Origin: Paenibacillus sp. ACRRY
GTDB lineage: Bacteria > Bacillota > Bacilli > Paenibacillales > Paenibacillaceae
Direction of reading: 5' to 3'
Length of the DNA: 64,000 bases
NCBI RefSeq assembly: GCF_022346995.1
Contig: NZ_JAKRNM010000011.1
Span: 62,001-126,000, forward strand
The notes beneath the pieces are model-generated. The model saw nothing but the letters and a program-made list of their open reading frames with translations. It ran no database searches and was not told the DNA's origin. A program made the translations under genes and the position numbers. Shown piece by piece: positions 60,399 through 64,000 of this stretch (positions are counted from its first letter, which is position 1; every line of letters begins with the position of its first letter).

Positions 60399-61232
60399 AT
60401 GAGAGAAGTTAAGCTTATTTTGACACAGCATCGCTGGTTCACTTTTCTATGTTCAATGACCCTCCTCTGGGTCATTCTCGCCATGATTGCGCCGCTGCTC
60501 GCACCGCATGATCCACTGGCAACGAATTTTGCCAAGGTACTGCAGCCAGCCAGTTCGGAATATCCGCTTGGAACCGATCAGCTTGGACGCTGCGTGTTAT
60601 CGCGTCTCCTTTACGGGGCCAGGACGTCGCTTCTGCTTACATTTATGATGATCGGAATTGTTTTTGTGCTTGGTGTAGCCATTGGTGTTATCGCAGGTTT
60701 CGCTCGTGGCCTGACAGATATAGTACTGATGCGGTTATCTGATACGCTGATGGCCTTTCCAGGATTGATCTTCGCCATCGCAGTAGTGGGGATGCTGGGG
60801 CCAGGCCTATTTAATACGGTAATTGCCCTGGCGGTTGTCTGGTGGGCGAAGTATGCACGACTGGCAAGAAGTCTGGTGATCTCGCTTCAGCAAAAGGAAT
60901 ATGTCGCTGCGGCAGCCTTCAGCGGCGCGCGGAAGATTCAGATCATCACCAGAACAATCCTGCCCAACATGCTGTCTCCTCTCATTGTCATGGCGATGAT
61001 GGATGTGGGCGGCATGATGTTATCCATCTCAGGCCTTTCATTTCTGGGGCTGGGTGCTCAACCTCCCGAACCGGAGTGGGGGGCAATGCTGAATGAAGGC
61101 AGACGATATTTGCAGACAGCTCCGTGGCTGTTGATTTATCCGGGACTTGCGATATTTTGTACAGTGATCATTTTTAATTTGCTGGGCGACAGTCTGAGGG
61201 ATGTGCTGGACCCCAAGAAAAAGGCAGCTTAA
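60399..61232 (+). CDS. Nik/Opp-type ABC transporter permease 2 (NikC-like)
   Basis: 277 residues, six TM helices. HPDPLATN-like sequence in the form APHDPLATNFAKVLQP, YPLGTDQLGRCVLSRLLYGAR and the loop YVAAAAFSGARKIQIITRTILPN place it in the NikC/DppC group. Its ATG immediately follows the TAG of the first permease gene, without its own strong site, so it is probably coupled to it. Confidence 0.88.
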   Translation: MREVKLILTQHRWFTFLCSMTLLWVILAMIAPLLAPHDPLATNFAKVLQPASSEYPLGTDQLGRCVLSRLLYGARTSLLLTFMMIGIVFVLGVAIGVIAGFARGLTDIVLMRLSDTLMAFPGLIFAIAVVGMLGPGLFNTVIALAVVWWAKYARLARSLVISLQQKEYVAAAAFSGARKIQIITRTILPNMLSPLIVMAMMDVGGMMLSISGLSFLGLGAQPPEPEWGAMLNEGRRYLQTAPWLLIYPGLAIFCTVIIFNLLGDSLRDVLDPKKKAA

Positions 61233-61246
61233 CAGGAGGAACGGGA

Positions 61247-62842
61247 ATGAAATCGAGATATGGAAAAACGCTAACGCTTACCGTACTGTCATTATTGGTT
61301 TTATGTATTATCGCAGCTTGTGGCCAAACCACAACAAGTACTTCCACCTCATCATCTTCTGGTGAAGAAGCGGCTGAGGCGGACAAGGGCAGTGCAGTTA
61401 CACCAACTCACCTGAATGTGGCGTTATTCTGGCTTGGAAGTAATCTGGATCCGGCAGAGGAGTGGAACGGCTGGACCCTTACACGAGCAGCAATAGGAGA
61501 GACCTTGATTCAGTTTGACGAAAATATGAAATTGGTACCAAAAATCGCAGATAGTTGGGAACGTATCGATGATACGACATGGCATTTTCATATTCGGGAC
61601 GGCGTAACGTTCCATAATGGGAATAAGGTTACTGCAGATGCGGTGAAGAAGTCCATTGAACGTTCCATGGAGCTGAATGAGAGAGGACAATCGACCTTAC
61701 CGGTGGCTTCCATGACCGCAGAAGGTCAGGATCTCACCATCAAAACAACGGAGCCTTATGCATCGCTGCTTGGTAATATTGCTGAACCTTTGTTTGTGAT
61801 TGTGGATACGAGTGCAGATACATCCAAATTCAAGAGCGAACCTATCGCCACAGGTCCATTTATGGTAACAGGATATACGCCGGATCAGGAGATTCAGGTG
61901 AAGAAGTATGGCGGATACTGGGACGGGGCAGCCGATGTGGATACCATTACATTCAAATACATCAAGGATGACAGCACGCGTGCTCTTGCGCTGCAATCGG
62001 GTGAGATTGATGTAGCCAGTAACGTGGGACGAAGCAGCTTGGCATTGTTCCAGGATCAGAGTCAATATACGATTGATGAAATCCCGAGCCTGCGAACACA
62101 GTTTGTATGGTTTAATACGAAAAACCCGCTGCTAAGCGATCCGGAAGTACGGCGTGCAATCTCGTACGGCATAAGCCGCGAGATGTATGCAAACACACTG
62201 GTGGGCGGTCAGGCGGCCAAAGGCCCGTTTACCTCGGCTCTGCCTTTTGGATATGATCAGGTCAAGGGATATGACTATGAACCGGAGACAGCCAAGAAGC
62301 TGTTGGATGAGGCTGGCTACAAGGATGCGGATGGGGACGGTATTCGGGAAAAAGACGGACAAAAGCTAACGCTCCAATTGATTCTCAATTCGGCTTACGA
62401 ATCAGACTCCATTGTGGCTGCTGCAATGCAGTCCCAACTCAAGGAGATTGGGATTAACCTGGAAATGACCTCTTACGAGGATCTAACTGATCATCAAAAA
62501 AGCGGGAACTATGATTTGGCTCTGACCAGCATTAATACAGGGATTACCGGAGATCCCCAGTATATTCTCGACTTTTATTTCAAAACGGGAGCAGAGTGGA
62601 ACATCGGTGGATATAGCAATCCGAAGCTGGATGCGGTGATTCAGCAGCTGCATTCCGAATTCGATGTGGAGAAAAGATATGAACTGGCTGCAGAAGCCCA
62701 GCAGATGATTCTGGATGATGCAGCATACATGTTTATTACCTACACTCCAATTAACATTGTAAGCAAGAGCGCCGTACAGGGTGCGACGATGTATCCGATC
62801 GACTTTTATCTCCTGGATCGCAATATCCAGGTTAGGCAATAA
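61247..62842 (+). CDS. Nickel/peptide-type ABC transporter substrate-binding lipoprotein
   Basis: 531 residues. A lipoprotein signal ends in IIAAC with the lipidated cysteine at residue 25. A Ser/Thr-rich linker follows, then an SBP_bac_5 domain (LNVALFWLGSNLDPAEEW, RAIGETLIQFDENMKLVPKIADSW in parts, DGVTFHNGNKV). It is anchored to the outer face and binds the cargo. Under a cobalamin riboswitch the cargo is probably cobalt, a cobalt complex or a B12 precursor, not peptide. AGGAGG precedes the ATG. Its TAA overlaps the ATG of the next gene. Confidence 0.87.
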   Translation: MKSRYGKTLTLTVLSLLVLCIIAACGQTTTSTSTSSSSGEEAAEADKGSAVTPTHLNVALFWLGSNLDPAEEWNGWTLTRAAIGETLIQFDENMKLVPKIADSWERIDDTTWHFHIRDGVTFHNGNKVTADAVKKSIERSMELNERGQSTLPVASMTAEGQDLTIKTTEPYASLLGNIAEPLFVIVDTSADTSKFKSEPIATGPFMVTGYTPDQEIQVKKYGGYWDGAADVDTITFKYIKDDSTRALALQSGEIDVASNVGRSSLALFQDQSQYTIDEIPSLRTQFVWFNTKNPLLSDPEVRRAISYGISREMYANTLVGGQAAKGPFTSALPFGYDQVKGYDYEPETAKKLLDEAGYKDADGDGIREKDGQKLTLQLILNSAYESDSIVAAAMQSQLKEIGINLEMTSYEDLTDHQKSGNYDLALTSINTGITGDPQYILDFYFKTGAEWNIGGYSNPKLDAVIQQLHSEFDVEKRYELAAEAQQMILDDAAYMFITYTPINIVSKSAVQGATMYPIDFYLLDRNIQVRQ

Positions 62843-63639
62843 TGAGCGCTTTACTGGGTGTAGATCGACTTTCTGTAACGTATAAGGGTGGTTCACCCGC
62901 ACTGCAGAATGTATCGTTTGCAATGAATGCCGCTGAGATCATCGGAATCGTGGGCGAGAGCGGAAGTGGTAAATCGACGTTGCTTCGAGCTTTGCACGGC
63001 ATGCTGCCAGACGGTGGGCAGTATGCCGGGGGAGACATTGTTTTTCAGGAGAAATCGATATTTAGTTATTCGCATAAGGATTGGCACGATATACGCGGCA
63101 AGCGGATGGCCATGGTTTTTCAGGATAGCGGTTCTTATCTGAATCCCATCCGCCCAATAGGAAGTCAGTACATCGAGGCGATCCGTACACACGTTAAACT
63201 ATCGAAGAAAGCTGCCTATGCCATGGCGGTGGACATGCTCTCACAGATGGGACTGGATGACCCCGAGCGGATGATGAGTATGTACCCCGGCCAGCTTAGC
63301 GGAGGCATGAAGCAGCGAACGGCAATTGCCATGGCGATAACGATGGAGCCAGAACTGCTGCTTGCCGATGAACCGACGAGTGCGCTGGATGTAACCACTC
63401 AGGTTGAAGTGATCAAACGATTGACCAACCTTCGGGCAAGTCAGGGAACAGGGATGATCATTGTGACGCACAATATCGCCGTTGCAGCCCATATGGCAGA
63501 CTACATCGGTGTAATGCAGAACGGGTCGCTGGTTGAGTTTGGACAAACTTCAAGCATTATTACAGGTCCACGTCATGCATATACCCGTGAATTGCTAGCT
63601 GCAGTACCTGAATTGGAGGGGAATACGGATGGTAGATGA
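62842..63639 (+). CDS. ABC transporter ATP-binding protein 1 (NikD/OppD-like)
   Basis: 265 residues. Walker A is GESGSGKST, the Q-loop FQDSGSYLNPI, the signature LSGGMKQR and Walker B LLLADEPTSALD, followed by the switch histidine in IVTHNIAV. This is shorter than OppD and fits NikD. The start overlaps the stop of the binding-protein gene by one base (TAATG). It energises the two permeases together with the next ATPase. Confidence 0.92.
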   Translation: MSALLGVDRLSVTYKGGSPALQNVSFAMNAAEIIGIVGESGSGKSTLLRALHGMLPDGGQYAGGDIVFQEKSIFSYSHKDWHDIRGKRMAMVFQDSGSYLNPIRPIGSQYIEAIRTHVKLSKKAAYAMAVDMLSQMGLDDPERMMSMYPGQLSGGMKQRTAIAMAITMEPELLLADEPTSALDVTTQVEVIKRLTNLRASQGTGMIIVTHNIAVAAHMADYIGVMQNGSLVEFGQTSSIITGPRHAYTRELLAAVPELEGNTDGR

Positions 63640-64000
63640 GAGGATACCCGTTCTGGAAATGAGGGATTTAAGTAAAACCTACGAATCCAGAGGCCAGGGA
63701 GCCCATTCAGCATTGCAATCGATCAACCTGAAGCTCTATCCGGGAGAATGTCTGGGAATTGTAGGGGAGAGCGGAAGTGGCAAGAGCACTTTGGCCAAAT
63801 GCGTGACTCATCTGGAAAAGGCAACCTCCGGGCAGATTATCTATCGTCAGCAGGATATTACTCTGATAAGGGAAGAGGCTTTGCGGCTTCAGCGCAAGCA
63901 GATTCAGATGGTTTTTCAGGAACCTTCGGCGATTTTCAATCCCCGCATGAGGGTGGGATCATTTATCCTTGAGCCTTTATTGAACTATAAACTGATCAAA
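63629..64000 (+). CDS. ABC transporter ATP-binding protein 2 (NikE/OppF-like), 5' part
   Basis: The gene is cut by the right end of the window; 124 codons are visible. It starts MVDERIPVLEMRDLSKTYES with GGAGGGG upstream, overlapping the previous gene by 11 bases. Walker A GESGSGKST and the Q-loop MVFQEPSAIFNPRM are present, while the signature and Walker B lie outside. It is the second ATPase of the heterodimer. More genes, possibly an exporter or a cobalt-related gene, may follow. Confidence 0.88.
   Translation, partial: MVDERIPVLEMRDLSKTYESRGQGAHSALQSINLKLYPGECLGIVGESGSGKSTLAKCVTHLEKATSGQIIYRQQDITLIREEALRLQRKQIQMVFQEPSAIFNPRMRVGSFILEPLLNYKLIK

Noticed and set aside
1..64000. CRISPR arrays, tRNA or rRNA genes, insertion sequences
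   Set aside because: No regularly spaced direct repeats, cloverleaf sequences, rRNA blocks or transposase motifs were seen in either strand.

Overview
The window looks like the chromosome of a Paenibacillus-type Firmicute. The signs are AGGAGG-like ribosome binding sites with frequent TTG and GTG starts, two-TM AraC-type regulators next to Lpl/Ytc-type sugar ABC transporters, a pspA-ydjGHI cassette, a UPF0291 gene, a bacilliredoxin and a cobalamin riboswitch. Base composition is moderate. I see no rRNA, tRNA, CRISPR array, transposase or phage gene.

Region 1 (1-9.2 kb) is sugar-acid and oligosaccharide metabolism. It holds the end of an ABC permease, a membrane AraC regulator and a GH88 unsaturated glucuronyl hydrolase. 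A convergent minus-strand set follows: a KdgT-type permease, a four-carbon acid sugar kinase and a PdxA2 dehydrogenase, with a PrpR-type regulator upstream. Region 2 (9.4-16.1 kb) is stress and envelope functions: a pspA-ydjG-ydjH-ydjI operon with an ECF-type promoter, a UPF0291 gene, a ring-cleaving dioxygenase and an LtrA-like membrane protein. ATCTT-N6-AAGAT palindromes lie before both the UPF0291 gene and the dioxygenase.

Region 3 (16.2-43.4 kb) is a large complex-glycan utilisation locus. It has two GH3 enzymes (one with swapped domain order), a sialidase-fold protein, a CutC-family protein, two GH29 fucosidases, a GH35 beta-galactosidase, a GH38 alpha-mannosidase, three xylose-isomerase-like TIM-barrel proteins, a Gfo/Idh/MocA oxidoreductase, two AraC regulators and an Lpl-type ABC importer. 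None of the glycosidases shows a signal peptide. The inferred scheme is import of fucose-, galactose- and mannose-containing oligosaccharides followed by cytoplasmic trimming.

Region 4 (43.5-46.7 kb) holds small genes: an HTH protein, a membrane protein, a PhnB-like VOC protein, a lineage-specific protein and a membrane-anchored bacilliredoxin. Region 5 (46.8-56.6 kb) is a kdp potassium-uptake locus: a 28-aa ORF, kdpF, kdpA, kdpB, a structured repeat, kdpC, a tandemly duplicated KdpD sensor, a separate histidine kinase and kdpE. Region 6 (56.7-59.0 kb) is a divergent GH4 alpha-galactosidase and AraC pair. Region 7 (59.1-64 kb) is a cobalamin riboswitch followed by a five-gene Nik/Opp-type ABC transporter, cut by the window end; cobalt uptake is the likely job.

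The most unusual item is a repeated structured intergenic element of about 110-160 bp in three copies (26.7, 28.0 and 51.1 kb). Its helices are kept by compensatory changes. Two copies flank the Gfo/Idh gene and the third separates kdpB from kdpC.
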